Below, piece by piece: positions 47,750-57,090 of a stretch of 64,000 bases of DNA; the stretch's first letter is position 1, and every line of letters starts with the position of its first letter. The notes under the pieces were generated by a model. That model was not told where the DNA came from and did no database searches. It saw nothing but the letters and a program-made list of their open reading frames with translations. Source of the stretch: Pacificimonas pallii (GTDB taxonomy: Bacteria; Pseudomonadota; Alphaproteobacteria; Sphingomonadales; Sphingomonadaceae). The stretch is from assembly GCF_019204005.1 (NCBI RefSeq), contig NZ_JAGSPA010000002.1, positions 248,001-312,000 on the forward strand. The letters run 5' to 3'. Made by a program: the position numbers and the translations under genes.

Positions 47750-49876
47750 CTATTCCTTGCTTTCGAATCCGCGGACATGCTGCACAAGCGCGTCCATTTC
47801 CTGATCCGAAAGCACGCCCTCCCACGGCGGCATCATGGGTGATTGCCCGACCGCGAGGCCGCCGCCCACCAGCACCGCCTTCAGCGCTTCGTCCGACCGC
47901 CATTTGTGATAATTGGGATCGCCGAAATCGGGCACATAGGCACCAAGTTCTTCAGAATCCGGACCATCGCCGCGCCCCTCGGCACCATGGCAGCGGGCAC
48001 AATTGACGCCCCACAGGCTCGCTGTCTGCTCGGCCGTCAGGGCGGTGACGGGCGCAGCCTTCTTCTCGGCTGCCGCGATAAGGGCCTGCTCCGCGGCGGC
48101 CTGACCTTCGTCGCTATCGGCGGGCACCAGGCGCAAAAGCTGGCCGGTCGGCTGGTCATTGTCACCCATGACGGTGATCAGGATGTTCCCATCGGGTGCC
48201 TGTATCACGCTGGTCGGGCCGCGCTGCGCGACATCGGACGTCCGCGCGATCGCGGTGACCGTCTCGACGCGTTCCGCGTCGAGCGGCAGGATGAATATCT
48301 CGCCGGAGTAATTGTCCATGAAGACATAATGACCGTCCGCCTGCGGGACGACACTGCCACGATAGGGGGTGCCGCCGATGACGGAGCGCAAAAAGGCGGT
48401 GTGCTGGTAGGTATAGACGGGCTCGCGTTCCTCGCCTGCGATGGTTTCCGGCCTCGTGTAGCGTTCCTGCTCTTCAAAGCCCTCGATGAACGGAAACTGG
48501 TAGTTCCCGCCTTTTTCGATCTTGTTGACCTCTTCCCACACAGTCGAGCCGACTTCGCCAGCCCATAGCTCCCCTGTATATGTGTCAAAGGCGATGCGGA
48601 ACGGGTTCCGCAGGCCGAGCGCCCAATATTCTTCCATCGCGCCCGCGCGGCCGACAAACGGATTGTCGAGGGGAATGAAATAGTTCGCGGTCTGGCCCTT
48701 TTTCGGCTGCGTCTCGATGGGCTTCGATATGTCGCCGCCCTGCATATCGACGTCGATGCGGAACACGCCGCCCATGAACCCGCAATCGATTTTCTGATGA
48801 CAGGCGGTTTCCGAATTTTCACCGACGGCAAGATACAGCATGCCGTCGGGACCGAACTCGACCGAGCCGCCATTATGGTAGCCGTCATTGTTTCGTTCCT
48901 GCGCGATCAGCGGCGTTCGCGTCGCGCGCCGTGCCGCTTCGTCGGCACCGGACAGATCAAACCGCTCCAGCCGGTTCGTCTGGCCGTCCGCGCGATATTC
49001 CGTGAAGTAAATGTAGACAAAGGCATTGCCGTCGTCATCTGCGCCAAACCGTGGGTGCAGGTCGAAACCCAGCGCGCCGTTCTCCATTTCGACATCGCCG
49101 ACATCCGCGCGCAGGTCGACAAGCAGTGTCTTATTCGTGCCCGCCGGATAGTCGGCGCTGTAAAGGCTGCCATTCCGTTCCAGCACATAAACCGTGTTCG
49201 GATCGCTGTCGGCAAACTGCGCCATGATCGGGGTTTCAAAGCGCGTGTCGCCAATCGCGCTGACGAGCGTATAGGGCAGGTCACTTTCCACGTTGGCGGA
49301 CACCCGCAAATTGGTCACCCACGCCGCGAAATCGCGGTCTGTCGTGAACTTCATCGCGATGATGAGGGGGCTGAGCGCGAACAGGACCACCAGCCATGCC
49401 CATGGCGACTTCAACAGGATGAATATATTTGCAAAACCGGCGCCAAAGGCCTGCGGTGCCTTATTCTGCCCGCGCGCCTGCTGCACGATGGCGAAGGTGA
49501 TCAGCAGGATCACGACGCTGGACAGGGTCGCCTGCAGCAGGAATTCCGGTGAGAAATTCACGCTGCTCAGCAGGAACAGATACAGCGACGCCGCAACGAT
49601 GCCCACCAGCAGCGCATATAGTTCCTTTGCGAATCGCCTGGCATTGGCAAAGACGTCCCATCCATTGATCAGGCGGTTGCCAAGCGCCGCGATAAGGGTC
49701 GCGATGAAAACGCTGGTAATCACCGTGCGCATGTCGGCGGCGCTGAAGGATATCTCCGGCAGTTTCAGCAGCGCCTTGGGAATGATGCGCACAGACTGCG
49801 CCATTTCCGCTCCCAGCCGAACTCCGATGATGACGAGCAGCATTTGAAGTGCCAGTATCGCAGCGCGTTTCGCCAT
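47750..49876 (-). CDS. Membrane PQQ-type sugar dehydrogenase fused to cytochrome c
   Basis: 708 aa from MAKRAAIL (a TTG 12 bases upstream is possible). The first 180 residues hold about five membrane helices. A beta-propeller of the soluble glucose/sorbosone dehydrogenase type follows (DSDPNTVYVLERNGSLYSAD, GFDLHPRFGADDDGN, HNGGSVEFGPDGMLYLAVGE, EVGSTVWEEVNKIEKGGNY). The C-terminal 80 residues are a class I cytochrome c with CARCH at about 626-630 and a Met in QSPMMPPW as probable axial ligand. The fusion suggests direct electron transfer from substrate oxidation to the respiratory chain. PQQ binding and the sugar are inferred. It is divergent from a TonB receptor. Confidence 0.87.
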   Translation of the reverse strand: MAKRAAILALQMLLVIIGVRLGAEMAQSVRIIPKALLKLPEISFSAADMRTVITSVFIATLIAALGNRLINGWDVFANARRFAKELYALLVGIVAASLYLFLLSSVNFSPEFLLQATLSSVVILLITFAIVQQARGQNKAPQAFGAGFANIFILLKSPWAWLVVLFALSPLIIAMKFTTDRDFAAWVTNLRVSANVESDLPYTLVSAIGDTRFETPIMAQFADSDPNTVYVLERNGSLYSADYPAGTNKTLLVDLRADVGDVEMENGALGFDLHPRFGADDDGNAFVYIYFTEYRADGQTNRLERFDLSGADEAARRATRTPLIAQERNNDGYHNGGSVEFGPDGMLYLAVGENSETACHQKIDCGFMGGVFRIDVDMQGGDISKPIETQPKKGQTANYFIPLDNPFVGRAGAMEEYWALGLRNPFRIAFDTYTGELWAGEVGSTVWEEVNKIEKGGNYQFPFIEGFEEQERYTRPETIAGEEREPVYTYQHTAFLRSVIGGTPYRGSVVPQADGHYVFMDNYSGEIFILPLDAERVETVTAIARTSDVAQRGPTSVIQAPDGNILITVMGDNDQPTGQLLRLVPADSDEGQAAAEQALIAAAEKKAAPVTALTAEQTASLWGVNCARCHGAEGRGDGPDSEELGAYVPDFGDPNYHKWRSDEALKAVLVGGGLAVGQSPMMPPWEGVLSDQEMDALVQHVRGFESKE

Positions 49877-49948
49877 GAAGCGTTCCAATTTCCATCTTCA
49901 ATCAACCGAATGACGCTGCGCCCATAGGCGATGGAGTCCTGAAAAGAA

Positions 49949-51808
49949 ATGAATATGATGCGCCGTTTAACCGCCTTTTTCGCCCTGCCGCTCATCGCCG
50001 GACCCGTCCTTGCGGAGGATGTCCGCATGGATATCGTCGTCACAGCCGCGCGCACGGCCCCGCCTTCGCCCAGTGCGAATGTTCTCGGCGGAGCGGCATT
50101 GTCCCGGCACGCATCCGAGGATCTGACCGACAGTCTGGCCCGAGTCGCCGGTGTTCGCGCGTTTCGAAAAGGGGGCCTTGGCGGCAGCGCTTACGTCGCG
50201 CTGCGCGGCGGTGAGCCGAACTTCACCGCTGTCCTGATCGAGGGCGCGCTGGTCACGGACCCTACGAATACACAGGGCGGCGGCTTCGACTTCGCGCAGC
50301 TTGCGCCGTCGGTGGTCGAACGCATGACGATCGTCCCTGGGGCCTTGTCCGCGGTGCAGGGGGCAGAGGCGCTGTCCGGTGCGGTCGATATTCGCCTGAA
50401 ACGGCCGACCGAAAGCGTGTCAGCGGCGGGGCAGGGGCGTATTGATACGGATGGCGGCATCGCCTTCGACCTTTCCGCAGGCCTGCCGATAGGGGATGGC
50501 GGCCTTTTGATCGGCGGCAGCCATGCCGACCGGGAAAGCGAGGCGCAGCAATCCTTGCGGCGGCGGACCCAGGCACTGGCCCGTTTCAGCCAGAATGTCG
50601 GCGGCGTCGCTTTTGGTCTGACGGCCCTTCACAGCGATTTTCGGCGTACGGGTTTCCCAGAGGATAGCGGCGGCGTCCTCTTGGCCGCGAACCGCGAGCA
50701 GGAACGCCGGGAGGGCAATTTCACGCTGATCGCCGCCGACATCGTCCGTAGCGAGGGTGCGCTGCGCCCGGAACTCAGATTTAGTTGGTCACGGACCGCC
50801 GCCGATGTCGCGACGCCGGCCATCTTCCCCGGCACCTTCGATGCCGTGCCCGCCATCACCAGCGACACGGTTTTCCAGCGGTATCAGGTGGATGCGGGCA
50901 TTAATTGGGATGCGGTCGAAGCTCTCCGATTCGCCCTGGGCGGAAGTTTCGTACGGGAGGCGGGGGAGAATGTCGGTACGCTCGATATCGACTTCCCGTT
51001 GCCAACGGCCTTCGACATCAGCCGCGAGCGCGTCGGCGCCTATTTGGAGGGCACATTCGCGCCGGTTCCCTCCGTCAGCCTCACCGCCAGTGTCCGCCTG
51101 GACGACCCTGAGGAATTGAGCCCGGAATGGACTGTGCGGACGTCGGGGCGCTGGCGGGTCGCCGAGAATGGCCCGACCTTGTTTGCCTCATATGGAGAGG
51201 GGTATCGCCTGCCGAGCCTCTTTGCGCTCGCCTTTCCGCTGATCGCCAACCCCGACCTCAGGCCGGAACGTAGCCGTAGCTGGGAAGCAGGCGTTTCCCA
51301 GAAGGTCGGCAGCGGCACTGTCACGCTCAGCCTGTTCGACACGCGCTACACGGACCTCATCGACTTCGAGCCCGCGCTGTTCACCAATGTGAATCGCGCC
51401 CGGGTCGACACACGCGGCGCGGAAGCCAGGGGTGACCTGACCCTGGGCGCATGGCGGCTGGGCGCCAGCCTGTCCTATCTTGATATCGACGTGGCGGAAG
51501 GACAGTCACAGCTGCGCAGCCGCCCTGAGTGGCAGGGCAGTCTCGGCGTTTCGCGTGAATGGGACAATGGTCTGGCGGCATCGCTGACGCTCCTTGGCGT
51601 CGCCGACAGTTTCGATGCATCGATCCCGACGGGCCTTGTCGAGCTTGACGGCTTCGTGACGATCGATGCCGCCCTCACCGTGCCGCTGCATAAGGGCGTT
51701 GCCCTCAGGCTCGACGCACGCAACCTGCTGGATGAAGACTATCAGGAAAGTGTCGGCGTTCCCGCGCTCGGGATCACCGGCAGCGCGGGCATCGTGTTCG
51801 GTTTCTAG
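49949..51808 (+). CDS. TonB-dependent outer-membrane receptor
   Basis: 619 aa. A signal peptide (about 1-22, ending VLAED) leads to a TonB-box-like MDIVVTAAR. The plug domain has VAGVRAFRKGGLGGSAYVALRGGEPNFTAVLIEGALV and VERMTIVPGALSAVQGAEALSGAVDI. The 22-strand barrel ends with a terminal Phe (GSAGIVFGF). It imports a large ligand, possibly a metal chelate, B12-like cofactor or oligosaccharide. No cobalamin riboswitch or Fur site is seen upstream. Its start is close to the divergent PQQ dehydrogenase, which may hint at a shared sugar substrate. Confidence 0.93.
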   Translation: MNMMRRLTAFFALPLIAGPVLAEDVRMDIVVTAARTAPPSPSANVLGGAALSRHASEDLTDSLARVAGVRAFRKGGLGGSAYVALRGGEPNFTAVLIEGALVTDPTNTQGGGFDFAQLAPSVVERMTIVPGALSAVQGAEALSGAVDIRLKRPTESVSAAGQGRIDTDGGIAFDLSAGLPIGDGGLLIGGSHADRESEAQQSLRRRTQALARFSQNVGGVAFGLTALHSDFRRTGFPEDSGGVLLAANREQERREGNFTLIAADIVRSEGALRPELRFSWSRTAADVATPAIFPGTFDAVPAITSDTVFQRYQVDAGINWDAVEALRFALGGSFVREAGENVGTLDIDFPLPTAFDISRERVGAYLEGTFAPVPSVSLTASVRLDDPEELSPEWTVRTSGRWRVAENGPTLFASYGEGYRLPSLFALAFPLIANPDLRPERSRSWEAGVSQKVGSGTVTLSLFDTRYTDLIDFEPALFTNVNRARVDTRGAEARGDLTLGAWRLGASLSYLDIDVAEGQSQLRSRPEWQGSLGVSREWDNGLAASLTLLGVADSFDASIPTGLVELDGFVTIDAALTVPLHKGVALRLDARNLLDEDYQESVGVPALGITGSAGIVFGF

Positions 51809-52989
51809 CGGCCTGCCAGACGCTCATAGACTGGGATGTAGTTCTGTACGGAGCGATCCCAGTTTCGCGCCTCGGCGACCCAGGTCTTCGCCGTTCTGAT
51901 GCGTTGCGGCCATGATGCGCGATCTTCGAACATCGCAATCAGCGCTTCGGCCGCCGCATCGACATCGCCTGCGGTGAACAGCGTTCCCGTCACGCCGTCC
52001 TCAATCAGTTCGCGGTGGCCGCCAACGTCGCTCGCGGCGACCATCTTCTCCTGCGCCATGGCCTCCAGCGGCTTTAGCGGCGTCACGAGCTCGGTCAGCC
52101 GCATTGGCTTTCGTGGGTAGGCGAGGATATCTACGAGCGAATAATAGCGCTCGACGTCGCTATGCGGCACGCGGCCGGTGAAGATCACACGGTGCGGCTC
52201 GGGCAGGGCCGCGGCCTGCGCCTTCAGCGCCGCTTCCCTCGGGCCGCCGCCCACCAGCAGCAGCCTCGCCTTCGGTCTTGCGGCGGCGATCTTCGGCATG
52301 GCGGCGATCAGATCGTCCAGCCCTTCATAATCATAGAACGATCCCAGAAATCCGATGGTATCCGCGTCGCTCAGGCCGAGTTCTTCGGCAAGTACATCGT
52401 CGCGCGGCCCCGGCGTGCCGAACTGCGACAGGTCGACCGCATTCGGGATCGAGAATAATTTATCCTCTGAAATACCGCGCGTCTTGAGGTCGTGAAGCAG
52501 CCCCTCGCAGATTGCGCCGACGGCATCCGCCTGGCGGCAGGCGGACGTTTCCATCGCTTTGGTCATGCGAAACTTGAAATCGCCTTCCGTTCCCGTGCCA
52601 TTGCCGACGGCGGCATCCTCCCAGAATGCGCGGATTTCATATACGATGGGCAGACCGGCCTTCCGCGCTGCCTGGCGCGCGCCGAGAAATGTCAGGACGG
52701 GAGAGTGGCAGTGAACGATGTCCGGCCGCTCGCTTTCGATAAGCTGGGCGACCTTGCGTCCTGTCGCGCGGATTTCACCGACCAGCGGGATCGGACCGGC
52801 GGCCCCCGCACGGTGAAATGTCAGTCCCTCCGCCGTCTCCGGATCAGGCCCTTCTTTCATATGCCGCGGGCTCGTGACCATGACAGGTTCCCAGCCCAGC
52901 CGCTTCTGTCCTTCGATGAGCGCGCGCGTGCGAAAGGAATAACCGCTGTGCAGCGGCAGCGAGTGGTCGAGAACGTGGAGGATCTTCAC
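51805..52989 (-). CDS. Exosortase-A-associated glycosyltransferase (GT4)
   Basis: A 394-aa GT-B enzyme. The N-terminal MKILHVLDHSLPLHSGYSFR matches the PEP-CTERM/exosortase A-associated family that makes exopolysaccharide. The C-terminal half has YDYEGLDDLIAAMPKI, LLLVGGGP, and the sugar-binding KPLEAMAQEKMVAASDVGGHRELIEDG. Its start overlaps the wecB stop as ATGA. It ends overlapping the end of the TonB receptor by four bases. The sugar is not known; the exosortase and its other genes are not in the window. Confidence 0.86.
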   Translation of the reverse strand: MKILHVLDHSLPLHSGYSFRTRALIEGQKRLGWEPVMVTSPRHMKEGPDPETAEGLTFHRAGAAGPIPLVGEIRATGRKVAQLIESERPDIVHCHSPVLTFLGARQAARKAGLPIVYEIRAFWEDAAVGNGTGTEGDFKFRMTKAMETSACRQADAVGAICEGLLHDLKTRGISEDKLFSIPNAVDLSQFGTPGPRDDVLAEELGLSDADTIGFLGSFYDYEGLDDLIAAMPKIAAARPKARLLLVGGGPREAALKAQAAALPEPHRVIFTGRVPHSDVERYYSLVDILAYPRKPMRLTELVTPLKPLEAMAQEKMVAASDVGGHRELIEDGVTGTLFTAGDVDAAAEALIAMFEDRASWPQRIRTAKTWVAEARNWDRSVQNYIPVYERLAGR

Positions 52990-54080
52990 GCCTTGGTGCG
53001 GGCCCTCAAGTCATCGACGCAGCGACTGGCGGTTCTGCCGTCCCAGAATTCAGGCTTGCGCGGCGCGGGGGCGTCGGCGGCGATGGCCGTTTCCAGTTCA
53101 TCCAGCAGCGTGTCAGGCGTGATGAGCCGATTTGTGCCCTGTTCAATCGTGATTGGCCGTTCGGTATTGTCGCGCAGGGTCAGGCACGGAATGCCAAGAT
53201 AGGTGGTTTCCTCCTGCAGACCGCCGCTATCGGTAATCACCAGCTGCGAATCCTTCATCAGCGACATGAAGGGCAGGTAGCTTTGCGGCGGCACAATCTG
53301 AATGCCCGCATCGGTCAGTGTCGTTTCCAGGCCGAACTCTTCCATGCGTCCCCTGGTGCGCGGGTGCATCGGGAAAATCAGCGGCAGGTGCTTCGCCGCC
53401 TTGGCCAGTTCGCCGCAAATCTTCGTGAACTTTTCCTTTTCATCCACATTTGACGGGCGGTGCATCGTGATGATGCCATAGCGGCCCGGCGTCAGCCCGA
53501 ATGTCCCGGCACTGTTTTCGGCGTCCAGCTTCGGGCGGATACGCTCCAGGCTGTCGAGCATGATGTTACCGACGCGCGACACGCGGGAAGCGGGAATGCC
53601 CTCCGCGGCAAGATTTTCATCGCCGTCGGGCGACGGTGTCCACATCACGTTGGACAGGACGTCGGTGACCAGTCGGTTAATTTCTTCCGGCATTTCCCGG
53701 TCGCCAGAGCGCAGTCCCGCCTCCAGATGGACGACCGGGATGTGCAGTTTCGCACCGACCATGGCGCAGGCCGCCGTGGAGTTCACGTCGCCGACGACAA
53801 TCAGCCAGTCGGGCCGCTGCTCCATCGCGATTTTCTCATAGGCGATCATGACGCTGCCGGTCTGCTCGGCATGCGTACCCGATCCGACGCCCATATGGTG
53901 ATTCGGACGCGGCAGGCCGAGATCCTCGAAAATGTCATCAGACATGTTCGCGTCATAATGCTGGCCCGTGTGGATCAGCACGGGTTCGAAATCCTGGGCC
54001 GCCGTCAGGGCATGCCACAATGGCGCAACCTTCATGAAATTGGGGCGGGCAGCGGCGATCAGGTGAACGATTGCGGGCAT
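52986..54080 (-). CDS. wecB: UDP-N-acetylglucosamine 2-epimerase (non-hydrolysing)
   Basis: A 364-aa enzyme that makes UDP-ManNAc for surface polysaccharides. Family motifs include AARPNFMKVAPLWHAL, LIHTGQHYDANMS, VVGDVNSTAACAM, HLEAGLRSGDREMPEEINR, ITMHRPSNVDE and TDSGGLQEE with the active-site Ser/Gly pocket. It is coupled to the downstream glycosyltransferase. The upstream side is a divergent promoter region facing the small ORF and the ligase. Confidence 0.95.
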   Translation of the reverse strand: MPAIVHLIAAARPNFMKVAPLWHALTAAQDFEPVLIHTGQHYDANMSDDIFEDLGLPRPNHHMGVGSGTHAEQTGSVMIAYEKIAMEQRPDWLIVVGDVNSTAACAMVGAKLHIPVVHLEAGLRSGDREMPEEINRLVTDVLSNVMWTPSPDGDENLAAEGIPASRVSRVGNIMLDSLERIRPKLDAENSAGTFGLTPGRYGIITMHRPSNVDEKEKFTKICGELAKAAKHLPLIFPMHPRTRGRMEEFGLETTLTDAGIQIVPPQSYLPFMSLMKDSQLVITDSGGLQEETTYLGIPCLTLRDNTERPITIEQGTNRLITPDTLLDELETAIAADAPAPRKPEFWDGRTASRCVDDLRARTKA

Positions 54081-54189
54081 GAAGCGCTAGCTTTCCTCAT
54101 TGAAATCGCGCCCCCTATGCGGGCGCGGATGGATACTGTAAACCTCGTGGCAACATAGCGCGGGTATGACGCCCTCGTCTTAAACTTTT

Positions 54190-54363
54190 GTGGATCAACC
54201 GCTCGTGATCGATAATTTGGCTCTGCTAGGTGCCCATCTCATGATGGGAATCATGCTTTGGAAGATCATTGTCCGTGAGGAAAAGGCCCGCGATGCGGCC
54301 TTTCAGAAGGGTCTGAAGAAGCAGCGCGGCCATGTCAAAGGCCTGCGGAAACGTCCCCGCTGA
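54190..54363 (+). CDS. Small (57 aa) single-helix membrane ORF ahead of the ligase
   Basis: A GTG-initiated frame of 57 residues ends one base before the GTG of the O-glycosylation ligase. It encodes an N-terminal hydrophobic segment (NLALLGAHLMMGIMLWKIIV, about residues 9-28) and a strongly basic C-terminus (KKQRGHVKGLRKRPR), the layout of a small inner-membrane protein with a cytoplasmic tail. No strong Shine-Dalgarno sequence is seen, and internal GTG/ATG starts are possible. The abutment with the next gene and the charge pattern support it as real. I do not recognise the family. Confidence 0.55.
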   Translation: MDQPLVIDNLALLGAHLMMGIMLWKIIVREEKARDAAFQKGLKKQRGHVKGLRKRPR

Positions 54364-55776
54364 GTGCGCGACCTCCTTCTCCTCGGCATCCTCTTCGCGT
54401 TCATTTTCGCCTCCTTCCGCGTGCCCTATTTCATGGCGCTCGGTTATCTCTGGGTCGACTTTCTGCAACCCCAGCGAATTGGCTATTATGTTTTCAACCA
54501 GCTGCCAGTGGCGATGATTTTAGGCGTCGGAGCGTTGATCACATTTCTCCTTTTCGACAAGGAAAAGAAGCTGCGCTTTGGTCTGTTGCAGGCCCTCGTC
54601 ACGTTATTCGTCGTCTATGCCGTGGTAGCGACATATGGGTGGGCGGTCGTACCATCGGGTATTGAAAAGCTCGATTCGATGTCGAAAGCTCTGCTTTTCT
54701 CCGCATTTTTGCCGATGATTTTAACGACGCGCCTGCGTATTGAAGCTGCGCTTGCCGTGATCCTATGCTCTATATCGGCCATAACGCTATCCGCTGGCGG
54801 CAAAGTACTCGTCGGCGGTGGTGGCTACGGTGCGTCCCTGTTCCTCGTAAATAACAACACAGGTCTTTACGAGGCATCAACGCTTTCTACGACGGCACTG
54901 GCGCTGGTGCCGATGTTGTGGTGGTTTTACAAGCATAATAGCTTTGTCAGGGCCAGCAAGTTTACTTTAATTATTACGCTTGGCATCATCCTCTCCATGT
55001 GCCTCGTGACTATTGGCGCGGAGGCCCGTACCGGGCTTCTCTCAATGGGTATGCTCGGCTTTTTGTTATGGCTGCGGAGCAGCAAGAAGATCATTTCGGG
55101 TGTTGCGTTGGGGGTGTTGCTGGTTGGATCAATACCATTTTTGCCAGCTAGCTTCACCGAGCGCATGTCGACGCTTGAGACTTTTAACTCCGATAAATCG
55201 GCGTCTACGCGGATTGCTGTTTGGAAATGGACACTGGATTACGTTTCTGAAAACCCGTTTGGTGGCGGCTTTCATATCTATAAGATAAATAATGTTACGG
55301 TCGAAATGTCCGAGACGACTGTTGAAGGCAATACGACGGATAGGGTTGATTTTTCAGTAAAAGATCGAGCTCGTGCGTTTCATTCAGCCTATTTTGAGGT
55401 GCTCGGTGAACTTGGCATACCAGGGCTGGCAATCTGGCTGAGCATCGTCACCGGGGCTTTATACAAAGCTCGTGCCGTCGTTAAGCGAGAGCGCAAATTG
55501 GTGACTCCCCTCTTAAATACGGAAACCGGTGAAGAACGAGAAATGTCGGACTGGGCACGGGATTTCGGGCGATCCATGTCAATCACCATTCTTGTCTATC
55601 TCACGGGCGCACTTTTTGTCGGCATTGCGACCCAGCCTACGCTGTACACAATGATCTCCTTATTGGTTTCGGTCTGGTACCTAAGAAGCGATCACCTTGC
55701 GAATGTGATCGAAAGAGGGCGCAAGGCATCGTTCAAGAATGCGCACATAGTACGTCCGAGCACAGTGCTCGCTTAG
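54364..55776 (+). CDS. Exosortase-A-associated O-glycosylation ligase (Wzy/WaaL-like)
   Basis: A 470-aa inner-membrane protein with about 11 helices. The N-terminal VPYFMALGYLWVDFLQPQRIGYY and central NNNTGLYEASTLSTTALALVPML match the exosortase-associated Wzy/WaaL-like family. A large periplasmic loop with ARTGLLSMGMLGF precedes SASTRIAVWKWTLDYVSENPFGGG and FHSAYFEVLGELGIPG, the Wzy_C pattern. It should polymerise or attach glycan. It is on the strand opposite to wecB/GT4 and starts with GTG right after the small ORF, so translation is likely coupled. Confidence 0.85.
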   Translation: MRDLLLLGILFAFIFASFRVPYFMALGYLWVDFLQPQRIGYYVFNQLPVAMILGVGALITFLLFDKEKKLRFGLLQALVTLFVVYAVVATYGWAVVPSGIEKLDSMSKALLFSAFLPMILTTRLRIEAALAVILCSISAITLSAGGKVLVGGGGYGASLFLVNNNTGLYEASTLSTTALALVPMLWWFYKHNSFVRASKFTLIITLGIILSMCLVTIGAEARTGLLSMGMLGFLLWLRSSKKIISGVALGVLLVGSIPFLPASFTERMSTLETFNSDKSASTRIAVWKWTLDYVSENPFGGGFHIYKINNVTVEMSETTVEGNTTDRVDFSVKDRARAFHSAYFEVLGELGIPGLAIWLSIVTGALYKARAVVKRERKLVTPLLNTETGEEREMSDWARDFGRSMSITILVYLTGALFVGIATQPTLYTMISLLVSVWYLRSDHLANVIERGRKASFKNAHIVRPSTVLA

Positions 55777-55785
55777 GGTCGCCAT

Positions 55786-56871
55786 TTATGTGCGCGATTC
55801 GCCAGGTCTCGGAATTGCCGACGTGCGGCCATATGATAGCAATTTCGACTGGGCGGGGCGCTCTACAAAATGGTACAATAACACCGAGCTAATTGCTACG
55901 GCAACCAGATAGAAGATAATTTCCATTTCGCTCATTATACCTGAAGCGTCTACGAAAACGAGCTTTGTAAGTGTAAGTAGCAGGTAGTGACTTAGATATG
56001 TTGCGTAGGATACTTCACCAATATAGACGAGTGGTTTCCATTGTAGCCAATTTGTGTGTTGCCATCCGCACATCCACCAGATGATCGCGCACCACAAAAG
56101 AGGCACAACGGGTGTTTCCGGCTGAACACTGAGAGCAAGAACACACGATATCACAAGGACTAATGCGGGAACGCTGCTTTTCGAGGTCATAAGGCCGCGC
56201 CGATAAAATTCACTCAGGCACATCCCTATAGAGAATTGTGTGAGGCAGCGTGGAATTCCGGTCCACGGAATACCTCCGGCAAAATCGGCGTCTAGCCACC
56301 AAAAGCTTAAATATAACAATGTCATCATAAATATAATGAGAGCGAAGATTATGATGTTACTACGGCGATGTAGCGCAAGCATTGCTAGCAAGAACGGAAA
56401 GAGGAGGTAGGCAGCGAATTCTACGGAAATCGACCAAGCCGGGACGTTCCAAGCTAACTGATTTAAAAATCCCCAGTTCTGTACAAGAAATATGGATGCG
56501 ATAAAGTAACCGGGTTGGTACGATGAAGTAAATTCAGATCCATATAAATGTGCCGATAAGCCATATGCGCCATAAATTAATAATATAAATGCATGCAAAG
56601 GATAAATCCGAGCAAATCTTTTTTTCATAAAAGACCGCATGCTCTGAAATGATATGGAAACTCGGTCACAATAGTTTAAGTATATTACAAATCCAGAAAG
56701 AACGAAGAACATATCTACAGCGAGATTGCCGTATGAAACAACATTGATTAGTGTTTCTGGCAGATAGGGTACCAGAAACCGCCGGAGATGGTAGAAAACG
56801 ACGAACCAAGCCGCGATTCCGCGTAAGCTGGTCAACTGATCGATGCTGCTGCGCGCTGCTATACTCGTCAT
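55786..56871 (-). CDS. Acyltransferase family 3 membrane protein
   Basis: A 361-aa protein with about 10 helices. SLRGIAAWFVVFYHLRRFL contains the catalytic His of the acyltransferase-3 fold, followed by GNLAVDMFFVLSGFVIY and the AWSISVEFAAYLLFPF motif. It O-acylates surface sugars in related systems. The gene is clearly AT-richer than its surroundings and sits beside the glycan ligase, so it is a probable horizontally acquired decoration gene. It is convergent with the ligase with nine bases between. Confidence 0.9.
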   Translation of the reverse strand: MTSIAARSSIDQLTSLRGIAAWFVVFYHLRRFLVPYLPETLINVVSYGNLAVDMFFVLSGFVIYLNYCDRVSISFQSMRSFMKKRFARIYPLHAFILLIYGAYGLSAHLYGSEFTSSYQPGYFIASIFLVQNWGFLNQLAWNVPAWSISVEFAAYLLFPFLLAMLALHRRSNIIIFALIIFMMTLLYLSFWWLDADFAGGIPWTGIPRCLTQFSIGMCLSEFYRRGLMTSKSSVPALVLVISCVLALSVQPETPVVPLLWCAIIWWMCGWQHTNWLQWKPLVYIGEVSYATYLSHYLLLTLTKLVFVDASGIMSEMEIIFYLVAVAISSVLLYHFVERPAQSKLLSYGRTSAIPRPGESRT

Positions 56872-57090
56872 GCCGGGCTGCTAGCATGATCGCAGTTAAT
56901 GGTAAATGTAGGCAGGGCCTGCAAGAACCTGTTGGAACTGGCTCACGTATTTCTGAGGTGCAAAGGCTCCAGGCGATTGTTATAGATACAAAATACTGAC
57001 TTTTTCATCGTGTGGACTGTTCATACGGGCAGTGCGTCATTCACTATGCTGTTCCGTGCACGCGCAATTTTCGAGGTGTGATTTTATTGT
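56872..57090. promoter_or_regulatory. AT-rich divergent region of acyltransferase and topoisomerase IB
   Basis: 219 bases with no gene. It keeps the AT-rich character of the acyltransferase gene up to the topoisomerase start, so the compositional break ends here. Promoters for both flanking genes are expected. No operator or RNA structure is recognised. Confidence 0.3.

Noticed and set aside
49877-49948. Cobalamin riboswitch or Fur box before the TonB receptor
   Set aside because: The gap is only about 70 bases and holds no B12 box or Fur-like palindrome.
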